From positions 1 through 64,000 of IMG/VR virus record IMGVR_UViG_3300009151_000061: DNA of 64,000 bases. One strand, 5' to 3'. The translations under genes and the position numbers were made by a program. Origin of the DNA: a virus. Positions 23,984-33,187 of this stretch are shown here, piece after piece. The notes beneath the pieces are model-generated. The model saw only the letters and a list, made by a program, of their open reading frames with translations, was not told where the DNA came from and searched no databases. Numbering within the stretch: position 1 is the first letter of the stretch; each line of letters opens with the position of its first letter.

Positions 23984-26900
23984 TTATTTAAAGTATTCTC
24001 TTATTTGTAACCAGTTTTTACATCTTGATTGGAATCCATTATATCCACCATTAATACCTAGACATATCATTGTGAAGTTAACAAAATTGGTGTCATTTGG
24101 ACTAAAATAGGTAGCTATATCATTAGGATTCTTCGTAGTAAAAATTCCATATTTTTTGACAGCTTTTTTACTTTGTTCTACATTTTCTGGTAGATCTTCT
24201 ATAGTTGTGCCTCCAAAGTTAAATGGTTTCTTTATATCCATTTTATCAGCATATTTATTTAGATCTCCCCTAACACTACCCTTTAACCAAAACCAAACAG
24301 ATGCATTTATAGCATTCTGTATTTGATCAGGAGTATCTGCATAACGTTGATGAACCGGATTCTCTGCTGATAACAAAGAAGTATCATTTACAAAATCTTG
24401 ATTGAAGTATTGACTAGCCTTAGAGTAGTTATTTCTACCAGTTATTTGTAACAAACCTCTACCCTTGTACTTTACCCCATCTCCGGTTTTAGTATTACCC
24501 AAATCTTTTCTTGCTTCATATTGAGAACCGGCTGATATTCCTCTCTCCGTAGTATAAAATATAAATCCACTCTCAATACTTACTTGAGATAGAAATGCTG
24601 CTATCCTTTCTTTAGATGTTATTCCATTCTTAATAAGGGCATTTTTAAGTGGTTCATACCATAACTCAACTATCTTAGGTCTAGCCTTATATAGTTCTCT
24701 AAATATATCCTTGGTTAATGGGAATTGTGTATCATCTATTGGTGTACTTGATGTAGCACCAGGTGTAGTGCTTTGTGTTGCACTAACTACTGGGTTCTCA
24801 TTAATCACACCATTATCATTTGATGTTTTTTCACCACCCGTATTTTGGGCTGGTTGATTTTGTGTTGGTTCTTTTGCTAATTCTTCTGGTGACAATTCAA
24901 GCTCCCTTTTAAGAAGTTTAACTACTTGTCTAAATGACTTACCATCATAATTATATGATATATCAACTATTAACCACTCACCAGTCAATCTATTGTTTAT
25001 CTGTGGGGCAGAAGGAGTTGATATTTGATTAGATAAGAATAGGAACACCTTTTGAAATCTATAAATATTAAAGTTTGGTGTCTTCATTACAATTTCCAGT
25101 CCTACCTTTTGAAGATCTACTATATTCCTAGTATTCTGCACGTAAGAGTAATGATAGTTTTGGTGAGTATTATCCGTATCAATTCTACCAGTATATAAAT
25201 ATTGAGTATTATCATTATAAAAGGATTCATCATTTGGAGCACCTTTTAATATGATACTCTTCTGATCTGTATCGGTAATAGAACCAACATCAAATATTAA
25301 AAATGACTTAGCCTTCTCGTCATAGTATTTCATCTTTGTCTTATATCCCTCTTTAATTGAGGTTGCGGTTGAGTTATTTAAAACCTTATAACTCTCAAAG
25401 AAGATGTTTGACTCAGCCATTGATAAGTCATTTGTTAAGAATAACTTTGATACTATTTCTGGATTAGAAGTTTTAAGAGCATCTTCAATACCAATATTTC
25501 CAATACCCAAGTCTTCCTTTATATTTCTACTTAGTTCCTTTTCAATATCTATGTAGTTCAAGTTATAGTAATAATCGATATAGAAATAAAGAAAAGATTG
25601 ATCTGACTTATATGAAGTTTCAACAATAGACTCAATGAACTCAATCGATCTTTGACCTGTATTCAACCACTTCATTGAATCGTTAGTATCATCAAAGTTA
25701 CTATTAAATCCAAGTCCAGACTCCTTACATATTGACTGTAAAGTATAAAAACTGGTTGAGTTGTATGACTTAAACGTCTTTAAGTATAAGTAGTTAACAT
25801 CTAAAACTCCACTTATAGAGTATTCAGATCCATTTATCGAAAATTTAGTAATCTTAAACTGTAGAAATATTGGTTTAACCTGTTCACTCCTTGCATTTAT
25901 AAATACTTCTATTTTAGAATCATCTAATGGAAAAGCTTTATCCTTCATAAGATTTAGTGAATCAAAGAAAATTATCTTAACAGTTGGTAGATGTTCTTGT
26001 ATAGATAGATTAAAGAATCTAATATCATTATACTCAATTTGATAAGAGTTATACCATATAAACGGTATATTACCTAACCCTTGAACAATTTCATCTTGAG
26101 CATCCTCACCACTAGGTAAAGGCATCACAATAGGATTTGGTTTTATAGTTGCTGGGAATATATTAACATTGGTTAGTATCTTACCATCTAGGTTTTTTGG
26201 TTTATTCTGATTACTATTGATGTCATTACCTGTTCTTGCTTCTCTACCTTCTTCTTGAGCTTGTTGTGGAGTTTGAGATGATGTAGCACCGGTTGGGGTA
26301 GAACTTGGTGGAATGGGTCCAGCCTCTGTACCTTCAATAAGGGTAAGTTGTTGCATCACTCTGGCATAGAATAGATCCGCATATTTTTTAGCTCCTTTAC
26401 CAGATATAGCTAATGCTACCTTTCTTATTGCATCTTTTAAATTATTATCACTTTGACTAGGATCAATATAAAGATAATCAATACCCTTTTTAGCATATGC
26501 ACCACCTGATTTGTTATGAACATAGACAGCATAGTTAGCAACTATTGAGTTAGTCTTTTGAAATAAATCATCCCACTGTGTATTCGTTGACGCACTTGCA
26601 ATTTTATCTAAATTACCACCGTATTGACTCCAATTTTTCTTAACATTTAGAATTACAGAATCATTACCGGTATACGATAGAACATAACTTATTATTGGCT
26701 TATATGCTCCCCTACCAGTTGTTTGAACAAATCCTCTTCCCCTGAATTTAAAAAAGTCAGCTTCTGTTATAAATGTATTTGGTATACCAGATGGATCAAC
26801 TGCTTTTGAACTTGGTGTTGGGGTAGCAAATCCAGTTGGGAATACTGTACCACTCCATGCGGTATTGGTTGTGTTTTTTAATATGCTACCAAAAGGTTTA

Positions 26901-27355
26901 GATCCGTGCGCTAATATATAAGTAGAGTCACTGAATAAATCTAAAGATTTTTTATTAGTATCTAAAGTATTGTATGATACCTTTGTACCTGGTATTGAAT
27001 CAAACGCATATGCTATACCTGGGTGACCAGATGATCCAATATCATTAACCCCCTCTGTTACTGGGGAGAATAACCCACCATTTTCATTCATTACAATAGA
27101 GTCTAAACAAAGAAACTCTATTAGATTAATATTATCCCTACCATATATTATTTTATAATTAGACCAAAACTTATTCCAGTTAGATGGATTTTTTAGTTTG
27201 ACTCCAGTCACCTTCCCGTTCGATACGGTAAGCCAATTATCTTTTTCAGCAATCTTGGTATTAAACCAATCAGCAAATCCTTTAGATCCAATTTTTTGGA
27301 AGAAAGCATCAATATCGGATACACTTGAGAATGTTGTTGTTCTATATTTAGGCAT
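23984..27355 (-). CDS. baseplate hub (gp27-like) flanked by two GH19-type lysozyme/chitinase-like domains
   Basis: 1123 residues. Domain 1 (about 1-340) has DSIVMNENGG and FRGRGFVQTTGRGAYK, the hallmarks of GH19-like muramidases. The middle (about 390-830) matches a gp27/late-control-D type hub: FIWYNSYQIEYNDIRFFNL and RLTGEWLIVDISYNYDGKSF are typical of such beta-barrel cores. Domain 3 (about 880-1123) is a second, better conserved GH19-like domain: SQVSIESGFIFYTTE with Glu residues, then KYKGRGLLQITGRNNYSK. Linkers are Pro/Thr/Gln-rich. It would form the central hub and contribute peptidoglycan cutting. The N-terminal GH19 copy may be inactive. Confidence 0.82.
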   Translation of the reverse strand: MPKYRTTTFSSVSDIDAFFQKIGSKGFADWFNTKIAEKDNWLTVSNGKVTGVKLKNPSNWNKFWSNYKIIYGRDNINLIEFLCLDSIVMNENGGLFSPVTEGVNDIGSSGHPGIAYAFDSIPGTKVSYNTLDTNKKSLDLFSDSTYILAHGSKPFGSILKNTTNTAWSGTVFPTGFATPTPSSKAVDPSGIPNTFITEADFFKFRGRGFVQTTGRGAYKPIISYVLSYTGNDSVILNVKKNWSQYGGNLDKIASASTNTQWDDLFQKTNSIVANYAVYVHNKSGGAYAKKGIDYLYIDPSQSDNNLKDAIRKVALAISGKGAKKYADLFYARVMQQLTLIEGTEAGPIPPSSTPTGATSSQTPQQAQEEGREARTGNDINSNQNKPKNLDGKILTNVNIFPATIKPNPIVMPLPSGEDAQDEIVQGLGNIPFIWYNSYQIEYNDIRFFNLSIQEHLPTVKIIFFDSLNLMKDKAFPLDDSKIEVFINARSEQVKPIFLQFKITKFSINGSEYSISGVLDVNYLYLKTFKSYNSTSFYTLQSICKESGLGFNSNFDDTNDSMKWLNTGQRSIEFIESIVETSYKSDQSFLYFYIDYYYNLNYIDIEKELSRNIKEDLGIGNIGIEDALKTSNPEIVSKLFLTNDLSMAESNIFFESYKVLNNSTATSIKEGYKTKMKYYDEKAKSFLIFDVGSITDTDQKSIILKGAPNDESFYNDNTQYLYTGRIDTDNTHQNYHYSYVQNTRNIVDLQKVGLEIVMKTPNFNIYRFQKVFLFLSNQISTPSAPQINNRLTGEWLIVDISYNYDGKSFRQVVKLLKRELELSPEELAKEPTQNQPAQNTGGEKTSNDNGVINENPVVSATQSTTPGATSSTPIDDTQFPLTKDIFRELYKARPKIVELWYEPLKNALIKNGITSKERIAAFLSQVSIESGFIFYTTERGISAGSQYEARKDLGNTKTGDGVKYKGRGLLQITGRNNYSKASQYFNQDFVNDTSLLSAENPVHQRYADTPDQIQNAINASVWFWLKGSVRGDLNKYADKMDIKKPFNFGGTTIEDLPENVEQSKKAVKKYGIFTTKNPNDIATYFSPNDTNFVNFTMICLGINGGYNGFQSRCKNWLQIREYFK

Positions 27356-27855
27356 TATTGTATAATCATTTGGTTTCTACTCCTATCTATTGTTATAGCT
27401 GGTTGCGGTACTTCATTAAATGTTGGTGGTAATGAGTAATTCTGGTCGACAAAATCCTGTCTATTAGGATCAATTTTATTAATCTTATTAGCATTTAATA
27501 AGGTATTTCTAGCATCAACATTCTGACTAGATTTGACTCTAAAATTATCTATATTTTGAGCATCGGTATATAATATTGTATCTCCAGCCATTATATTTAA
27601 TGGGTTATCAATGTCATTAAAACTCAGGATGAAATCTAAATATTCTGTTGTAGAATAAATACTATTTGATACCAAGTCAATTCGCATCTCGTTCTCAGGT
27701 GAAACTGTTGAGTCAATCACACTATAATTTTTCATCATTTGAAAGGTTGGTTGGAAGAGATCATATAAAGGATCATTAGTTTTCACTCCCGAAGCATCCA
27801 CACCAGCCAGTTGCTGATTACTAATGGATAATTTATCTATATCATATATTTTCAT
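27355..27855 (-). CDS. small baseplate protein with LysM-like segment (gp53-like)
   Basis: 166 residues. The segment NPLNIMAGDTILYTD resembles the LysM-type ending found in T4 gp53 and P2 gpX-like baseplate proteins, in which NP-x-IxxGxxLYxP is typical. It lies between the hub and the tube-junction gene and overlaps the hub start by one base. The N-terminal 90 residues are unrecognised. A structural baseplate role is likely. Confidence 0.6.
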   Translation of the reverse strand: MKIYDIDKLSISNQQLAGVDASGVKTNDPLYDLFQPTFQMMKNYSVIDSTVSPENEMRIDLVSNSIYSTTEYLDFILSFNDIDNPLNIMAGDTILYTDAQNIDNFRVKSSQNVDARNTLLNANKINKIDPNRQDFVDQNYSLPPTFNEVPQPAITIDRSRNQMIIQ

Positions 27856-27866
27856 ATCTTAAAATT

Positions 27867-29492
27867 TTATTTAGTTGATGCAGATTGATTACTACTATAC
27901 GTTCCATGTGTTTGGTAGAACTTCTCACCTGGTTGTGAATAGGTAAACCAATCTCTACCCTCAATAGGCCTCAATACATATTGACCATTTTTATCAATAT
28001 CACCGTTTTGTAAGTATTGAACTCTTGCTTTCTCAGCTGGTGGTATGTCCATTGTTTTAAATTGATAAGATCCAGTTGCTGTAATAGAATAAGTAAATTT
28101 ATCATTAGGCACCTCGACCGCAGATAGTTGATATCTTTGGTAACTTCTTCCTCTACCTGTATTCATCCTACTATATAACTCTTGAGCACCGAGAGGTCTA
28201 GCATTTGTCAGAGTGAATGATATTTTAATACTTGATGGTAAATCATTAAATGCTAATGTTTTACCCATGTTCATAGTAACCTCACTACAAATCATATCAC
28301 CACTTGTAAACATAGGCTTCTTTGGATTACCGATTGTGATATGCCAAGGTCCTGATGGAGAACCAGTTAAAGCTTGTGTTATACCCAATAACCTAATTTT
28401 ATATTTACTTATCACACTACCTATTGTTGCAGCGAATATATTCTTTATACTACCAGCTATATTATCCACCACGTCCGAAAGACTTTCCGCCTTTTCAGTC
28501 AAGTTTTTAAGTATACTAGCTCCTAATTTACCAATAGCATTGATTAAGGCTCCCACGAAGCTCACTAACGCTCTTCCTATTGCGGCTGCATCACCACTTA
28601 TTAAGTCTTTAATAATCGGTGCTGTTGTTTCTGCAAAAGCAGTATTAAAATGAAATACCGCATCTGAAGTACCGAATGTTAAGGCATTTTGTATTATATC
28701 CATATAAACAAGAGTAGGATCAACTCCATTTATAAACTTCTGTTCATATTCAACTTCAAACTTAACAGATATAGTTGCTTTTAATCCACTACCTGCTTGA
28801 TTTTTTTCAACAGTATTTCTTCTTTTAGCTTCTCTTATTAAGTTAGGATTTCCCAATGGTGAGTTTCCTATACCAAACTCAGTTAATCCAAGTTCTTGCA
28901 TCACTGCATATTGTAAACCCTCCATCATACCACCAAATGGTATTGAGTTAAACCCTTTAGCTACAGTATCTCCTAGGTTTCCCCAATTTGATTCCTGTGA
29001 ACCTTTGGTATCCTCACCTATATCATTTAGAACTTTTGTAAAAGAAGCATCTGATGAGACCCAATCCTCACCGTACTGTACAGAAAAATATTCAGAATCA
29101 CCATCTTTTATCCAACCAACAATTGTTGCCATTGGGCTAGCCATAATAGATGTTAAATCACTTGGTGCTCCACTTGCAAATCTCCTAGCCACCATTAATC
29201 TATTATTAGGATAAACACCAACGTCTTTAAGATATGCAAAATCAGCATATCTCAACTTCATAGCTGGGTAACCACTAGTATATGATATCAATGATGATAT
29301 AGAAGTGTCATTAACATCGTTATTGTGTATATCATTAGGACCACCAATTAACTGAGGAGTACCATTAGTCTCAAGTAATCTTGGATATGGGCTGAACTGA
29401 GCATTCTCAAACATTGATTGGACATTCTTACCATTAATAACTTTGTATTGTGGTATTCTACCGGCGCCTCTTGGATTTAATGGGTTTGACAT
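27867..29492 (-). CDS. baseplate-tail tube junction protein (gp48/gp54-like)
   Basis: 541 residues. The C-terminal part contains GPWHITIGNPKKPMFTSGD, then NMGKTLAFNDLPSSIKIS and TNARPLGAQELYSRMNTGRG, a pattern I associate with tube-initiator proteins of contractile-tailed phages. The middle has a hydrophobic Gly/Ala-rich helical stretch (around residue 290-340). Preceded by TTTAATATATAAATA, which includes the T4 late-type TATAAATA. It heads the 20.1-29.5 kb minus-strand tail block. The precise T4 equivalent is uncertain. Confidence 0.6.
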   Translation of the reverse strand: MSNPLNPRGAGRIPQYKVINGKNVQSMFENAQFSPYPRLLETNGTPQLIGGPNDIHNNDVNDTSISSLISYTSGYPAMKLRYADFAYLKDVGVYPNNRLMVARRFASGAPSDLTSIMASPMATIVGWIKDGDSEYFSVQYGEDWVSSDASFTKVLNDIGEDTKGSQESNWGNLGDTVAKGFNSIPFGGMMEGLQYAVMQELGLTEFGIGNSPLGNPNLIREAKRRNTVEKNQAGSGLKATISVKFEVEYEQKFINGVDPTLVYMDIIQNALTFGTSDAVFHFNTAFAETTAPIIKDLISGDAAAIGRALVSFVGALINAIGKLGASILKNLTEKAESLSDVVDNIAGSIKNIFAATIGSVISKYKIRLLGITQALTGSPSGPWHITIGNPKKPMFTSGDMICSEVTMNMGKTLAFNDLPSSIKISFTLTNARPLGAQELYSRMNTGRGRSYQRYQLSAVEVPNDKFTYSITATGSYQFKTMDIPPAEKARVQYLQNGDIDKNGQYVLRPIEGRDWFTYSQPGEKFYQTHGTYSSNQSASTK

Positions 29493-29543
29493 GTAAAGAT
29501 TAATTTTATTTATATATTAAATAGTTAATAATCTATATTAAAA

Positions 29544-30227
29544 TTAATATTTATACATTTTTATATGTCTATTAGTATAGCTACATAATGGTTGGAGATT
29601 TGTATAATGATTTAATTTAATTATATCATCTTCTGCTTCTGCACTATCTAAAGGTATAATATGATCAACATCCCAACCATAATTTAATTCACCGCTTTTA
29701 AACTTACCATGATTTTCCCAATTCATCCATGATTCAAACTTAGATTCTAAATATAATTTGAAATCTTCAAAAGATATACCCAATATATCTTCCGTTTTAG
29801 AATTTTTAGTGTATCCATTTAATCTAAGCGAATTACCTATCATTCCACGACAAATTTGTTTTGTTTTAAATAATGGGTCTGACTTTTTCTTATTATATTG
29901 AGTTTTAGCATATTCACGATTTTTAATTGTTAATAACTCTCGGTTATTTTCTCTATATTCCTTTTGAATCAGTCTAACCTCTTCTTTATTCTCCAAATAA
30001 TATTTTGATTGATTCTCTCGTATTCTCTCTTTATTTTTAGAGTAATATTTCTTATCCGACTCAGATACAAATTCTATATTATCTATCCTATATTGTTTTT
30101 TATATTTATGAATTCTTTCCTTATTGTCAATAATATATTGTTTAGTACAAACTTTACATCTAGTTTGATTTTTATAAAAATCTTCTATTTCTTTAATTGA
30201 ATCACATATATAACATTTCTTTTCCAT
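29544..30227 (-). CDS. HNH homing endonuclease (zinc-finger/coil family, copy 2)
   Basis: 227 residues with the same layout as the proteins at 2862 and 50775: N-terminal zinc ribbon (CYICDS...CKVC), Tyr/Asn/Lys/Glu helical repeats (YYSKNKERI, YYLENKEEV), then LGISFEDFKLYLES and the HNH core WDVDHIIPLDSAEAEDD followed by KLNHYTNLQPL. Its own TTTTTAATATATAC box lies just before ATG. Inserted upstream of the tail block. Confidence 0.87.
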   Translation of the reverse strand: MEKKCYICDSIKEIEDFYKNQTRCKVCTKQYIIDNKERIHKYKKQYRIDNIEFVSESDKKYYSKNKERIRENQSKYYLENKEEVRLIQKEYRENNRELLTIKNREYAKTQYNKKKSDPLFKTKQICRGMIGNSLRLNGYTKNSKTEDILGISFEDFKLYLESKFESWMNWENHGKFKSGELNYGWDVDHIIPLDSAEAEDDIIKLNHYTNLQPLCSYTNRHIKMYKY

Positions 30228-30262
30228 AATGTATATATTAAAAATTTAATAATCCCTGATTA

Positions 30263-30655
30263 TCAATAGTCTCTTATTATTTGGCTGTTGCTAAATTTGG
30301 ATAAACTGCCCAGTACATCATCTAATAAATCTGGGTCTTTGCGGAATTCGTTGTAAAAAATTAAAACATTGAAGTTATTATCTTCTCCTAATATCTTTCT
30401 AATATTTATTAGTTTCTCTATGGAGAACTCATTATCAAAATCGGGGACATAGTATATATCCTTATTCTTCTCAATTGCTTGTTGTATTTTTTGGAATATG
30501 ATTATTTTGAGATACGTTTTTTCCTTATCAAACGATATTTCTTCTTCCTCCATTATTTTTTTAATATCAATAATATATTTGTTCCTTATTCTATTTACCT
30601 TGACATACTTGTCTAGTTTTTTGCGTGTTTTAACATATACACAGAAGAAATCCAT
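30263..30655 (-). CDS. hypothetical protein
   Basis: 130 residues, Lys/Ile-rich, helical with a strand-like DIYYVPDFDNEF followed by a helix and NVLIFYNEF, reminiscent of half of a nucleotide-binding fold but without a P-loop. No packaging motif. Function unknown. Confidence 0.55.
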   Translation of the reverse strand: MDFFCVYVKTRKKLDKYVKVNRIRNKYIIDIKKIMEEEEISFDKEKTYLKIIIFQKIQQAIEKNKDIYYVPDFDNEFSIEKLINIRKILGEDNNFNVLIFYNEFRKDPDLLDDVLGSLSKFSNSQIIRDY

Positions 30656-30744
30656 AGCTCTTTTTCATTTTTTACAGAAGCCTAATGGCCTTTCCTGTAT
30701 CACAACTATATTTATCAAAAAACACAACCTTCCTCCTAATTTAA

Positions 30745-30782
30745 AATAGAATAAGACACTGAAAAGTGTCTTATTCTATTTT
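30745..30782 (-). terminator. terminator of the DHH phosphoesterase gene
   Basis: A perfect 17-bp stem (AATAGAATAAGACACT and complement) with a GAAA-type loop, starting at the stop codon of the minus-strand gene and followed on that strand by a T-rich stretch. Confidence 0.8.
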
Positions 30783-32604
30783 ATTCAAAGTTTCCAATAA
30801 TCTTATTATTGTCTATATTCATTGAGAACCCTTTACCACCCTCACTTTTCTTAGGTTCAAACTTTGAATCAAACCCAGCTTTTATAAACTGATCTTTTGA
30901 TACTGGTTTAACGTCACCAGTTTTATCTTTTAAGAAATATTCAAAGTTTTCATTAGCAACATCAGCACTTAACTTAACATCACCGGTTTGATACTCAACT
31001 TCTTGACCATTTCTGATCGCGTCGATCTTAGCTTTCAATATGGTTAAGAACTCATCAGCAAATAATTTCATTACATCTGTATATTTATCGGTACCAAAGT
31101 ATCCTTTAAGTAAGTCATATCTACTTGACAAATAGTTAAGTCCTTGAATATTAGTTATTGAAGGGTGACCACCACTGTTAACTGTTATAATATCAAATAC
31201 TGGAATCTTCAATAATCCCATCATTGTTCTATCTCTATCAGTCCATTCAGAAAAAGGTTTGTCCATACAATCACGAACAATCTTAACAACCTGTCCACCT
31301 TGTGGGTCTTCTTCGTTGTTTAGATCTGGTATAGCAGTTGTTTTCATATCACCAGACTTTCTATTAGGTAACCACATTATTGATTTTGGATAGAAAGATT
31401 TTAAGTCACCAAATGTAAATCCAATTGGTTGATAAGCTTCACCGTATTTAGTTTTCATTTTAGCAACATCATCTTCACTAATTCTTTTAATATCAGAAAT
31501 AGGAACATAAAATCTTTTTAGTTTATCTTGATACTTAGCCAACATTTCTTGTGTGATAGCACCTAAATCTACCTTAGCTAGTTTCTTCTCCTTGAATGGG
31601 TTACATGAGACTTGAATAAGACCCATTGGGAAAATGGTACAAACGAATTCGGACTCAGGATTATTCTTAAATACGATATATCTATCATACGAACCTGGAT
31701 TCATTGCATAACCAATACCATATTGTTTAACAATCTTATAATCTTCATCATATTCAAGTTCTTTAGCATTTACTCTACTACCAATATACTTATCTAAGTT
31801 AGCTTTAAGATCTTCGACCGATGAAAGTTTTTTAGGAACATTATGCTTTCTTGCTGATTTATCATATTCTAAAGAAATCGCATTCTCCATATAATGTTTA
31901 ATATTCAAGAACATAGAAACTAATGACGGAGTTGAATCCATAACCAAACATTCCAAGAAGTTTTTATTATTATGTTCCCTTTTACCATCTAAACTAACAA
32001 CACTTATTCTCTTGTTTTTAAACACTAGAAGTAGTCTGTTTACAACAAACCCCATCATATATCTGTTTTTCTCACCAGATAGGTTTTTATTAACAGAGTA
32101 TATCATATTTTGAATATCTTCCGGTTTGATATCATACTTCAAGAAGTCAGCTGAGTCAACTGTTTTAACCAAGTCAATATCACTCTTCATGAATATATCC
32201 GAAGGAGATATTTCATCCGAAATAGTTTCCACGTTTGAACGACTTGGTTTAGCATATGATGAACCTGATGGTTCACCTGTTTGACCAGTGTGGTGATCGG
32301 TTGCTATGGTAAACATAGTCTTAAAGTGAGCAAAGTCCACAAGAACTGCCATTGAGTCTGGTCTTTTTTGCTTAATAGCATATTCCATACCACCATATTG
32401 TGTGATATGAGAATCAACCATCTTTAGTTTATATCTTTCAAGATAGCTTTTCATACCCAACGCTGAGCAAACTCCATCAAGATCCTGATGGAACCAGATT
32501 TCAAAATTGTTACTACCTGATTCAGCTTTGTGATCGGCGATTAGTTTTGTGATATTTCTTATACCAACCTCTTCATTTAGGAATTGATTATATTTCTTTA
32601 ACAT
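30781..32604 (-). CDS. DHH-family phosphoesterase with capsid-targeting-like N-terminus
   Basis: 607 residues. N-terminus MLKKYNQFLNEEVG, an excellent packaging motif with L-N-E. DHH motifs follow: IWFHQDLDGVCSALGMK (motif I Asp), AVLVDFAHF (motif II), and IATDHHTGQTG (the DHH signature), all within residues 35-115. A later segment VNSGGHPSITNIQGLNY resembles the GGH of the DHHA1 part. The family includes RecJ nuclease and nano-RNases, acting on DNA ends or short oligonucleotides and requiring Mn2+. A packaged copy could act on DNA in the head or at injection. Substrate unknown. Preceded by TATAAATA. Confidence 0.82.
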   Translation of the reverse strand: MLKKYNQFLNEEVGIRNITKLIADHKAESGSNNFEIWFHQDLDGVCSALGMKSYLERYKLKMVDSHITQYGGMEYAIKQKRPDSMAVLVDFAHFKTMFTIATDHHTGQTGEPSGSSYAKPSRSNVETISDEISPSDIFMKSDIDLVKTVDSADFLKYDIKPEDIQNMIYSVNKNLSGEKNRYMMGFVVNRLLLVFKNKRISVVSLDGKREHNNKNFLECLVMDSTPSLVSMFLNIKHYMENAISLEYDKSARKHNVPKKLSSVEDLKANLDKYIGSRVNAKELEYDEDYKIVKQYGIGYAMNPGSYDRYIVFKNNPESEFVCTIFPMGLIQVSCNPFKEKKLAKVDLGAITQEMLAKYQDKLKRFYVPISDIKRISEDDVAKMKTKYGEAYQPIGFTFGDLKSFYPKSIMWLPNRKSGDMKTTAIPDLNNEEDPQGGQVVKIVRDCMDKPFSEWTDRDRTMMGLLKIPVFDIITVNSGGHPSITNIQGLNYLSSRYDLLKGYFGTDKYTDVMKLFADEFLTILKAKIDAIRNGQEVEYQTGDVKLSADVANENFEYFLKDKTGDVKPVSKDQFIKAGFDSKFEPKKSEGGKGFSMNIDNNKIIGNFE

Positions 32605-32630
32605 AGTTATTTATTTATATTTTACCAATT

Positions 32631-33179
32631 TTATTCTTCGTCTTCTTCGTCAAATCCTTCTTCATCAAGGTCTTCTTCGTCTTCATTATAGTCAGAATGA
32701 ATGTCACCTTCTTCGTCAGTAAACATACCTTCACCTTCTTCATCTTCACTATCAACATTAATAGTTTCTTCGGTTACATTTTCATCAACCCATTTTTGAA
32801 GCATCTCACCCATATCAATACCCAACTCTTCTAAGTCAGCTAACATTTCATCAATATTAGCAAAATCTGCGTTTGATAAGTATGATTTTAAGTTAGGCAT
32901 TTCTTCCTGAATGAACTCAATAAACATTTGATAGTTTACCGCAATCTTATGCTCTTCACCATATTCGTCTTCAACCCAAACATCAAAGAAATCCATTTTA
33001 TCATCGACATCTAAATCGACATCTTGATCCATGTCTTGATCCATGTCATCTTCATGATCATAATCATCTGTTTCTTCATTATTAGTACCGTGTTCCCACT
33101 TAACCACTTTATATTGAGCACCAGAACCCATATCATCGTTTTCATCTTGGTACTCATTAAACTCTAAAATGTGTCTCAT
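32631..33179 (-). CDS. acidic protein with capsid-targeting-like N-terminus
   Basis: 182 residues. N-terminus MRHILEFNEYQDEND. Acidic low-complexity segments (DMDQDMDQDVDLDVDD, and an Asp/Glu tail) flank a more ordered domain (DFFDVWVEDEYGEEHKIAVN, about residues 60-120). Composition resembles internal core proteins. Lies directly downstream of the amidoligase-like gene and upstream of the DHH gene on the same strand. Confidence 0.68.
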   Translation of the reverse strand: MRHILEFNEYQDENDDMGSGAQYKVVKWEHGTNNEETDDYDHEDDMDQDMDQDVDLDVDDKMDFFDVWVEDEYGEEHKIAVNYQMFIEFIQEEMPNLKSYLSNADFANIDEMLADLEELGIDMGEMLQKWVDENVTEETINVDSEDEEGEGMFTDEEGDIHSDYNEDEEDLDEEGFDEEDEE

Positions 33180-33187
33180 ATATTTAT

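Noticed and set aside
28213-28653. Plus-strand 146-codon hydrophobic open frame
   Set aside because: Antisense of the tube-junction gene, whose coding is supported by conserved motifs.
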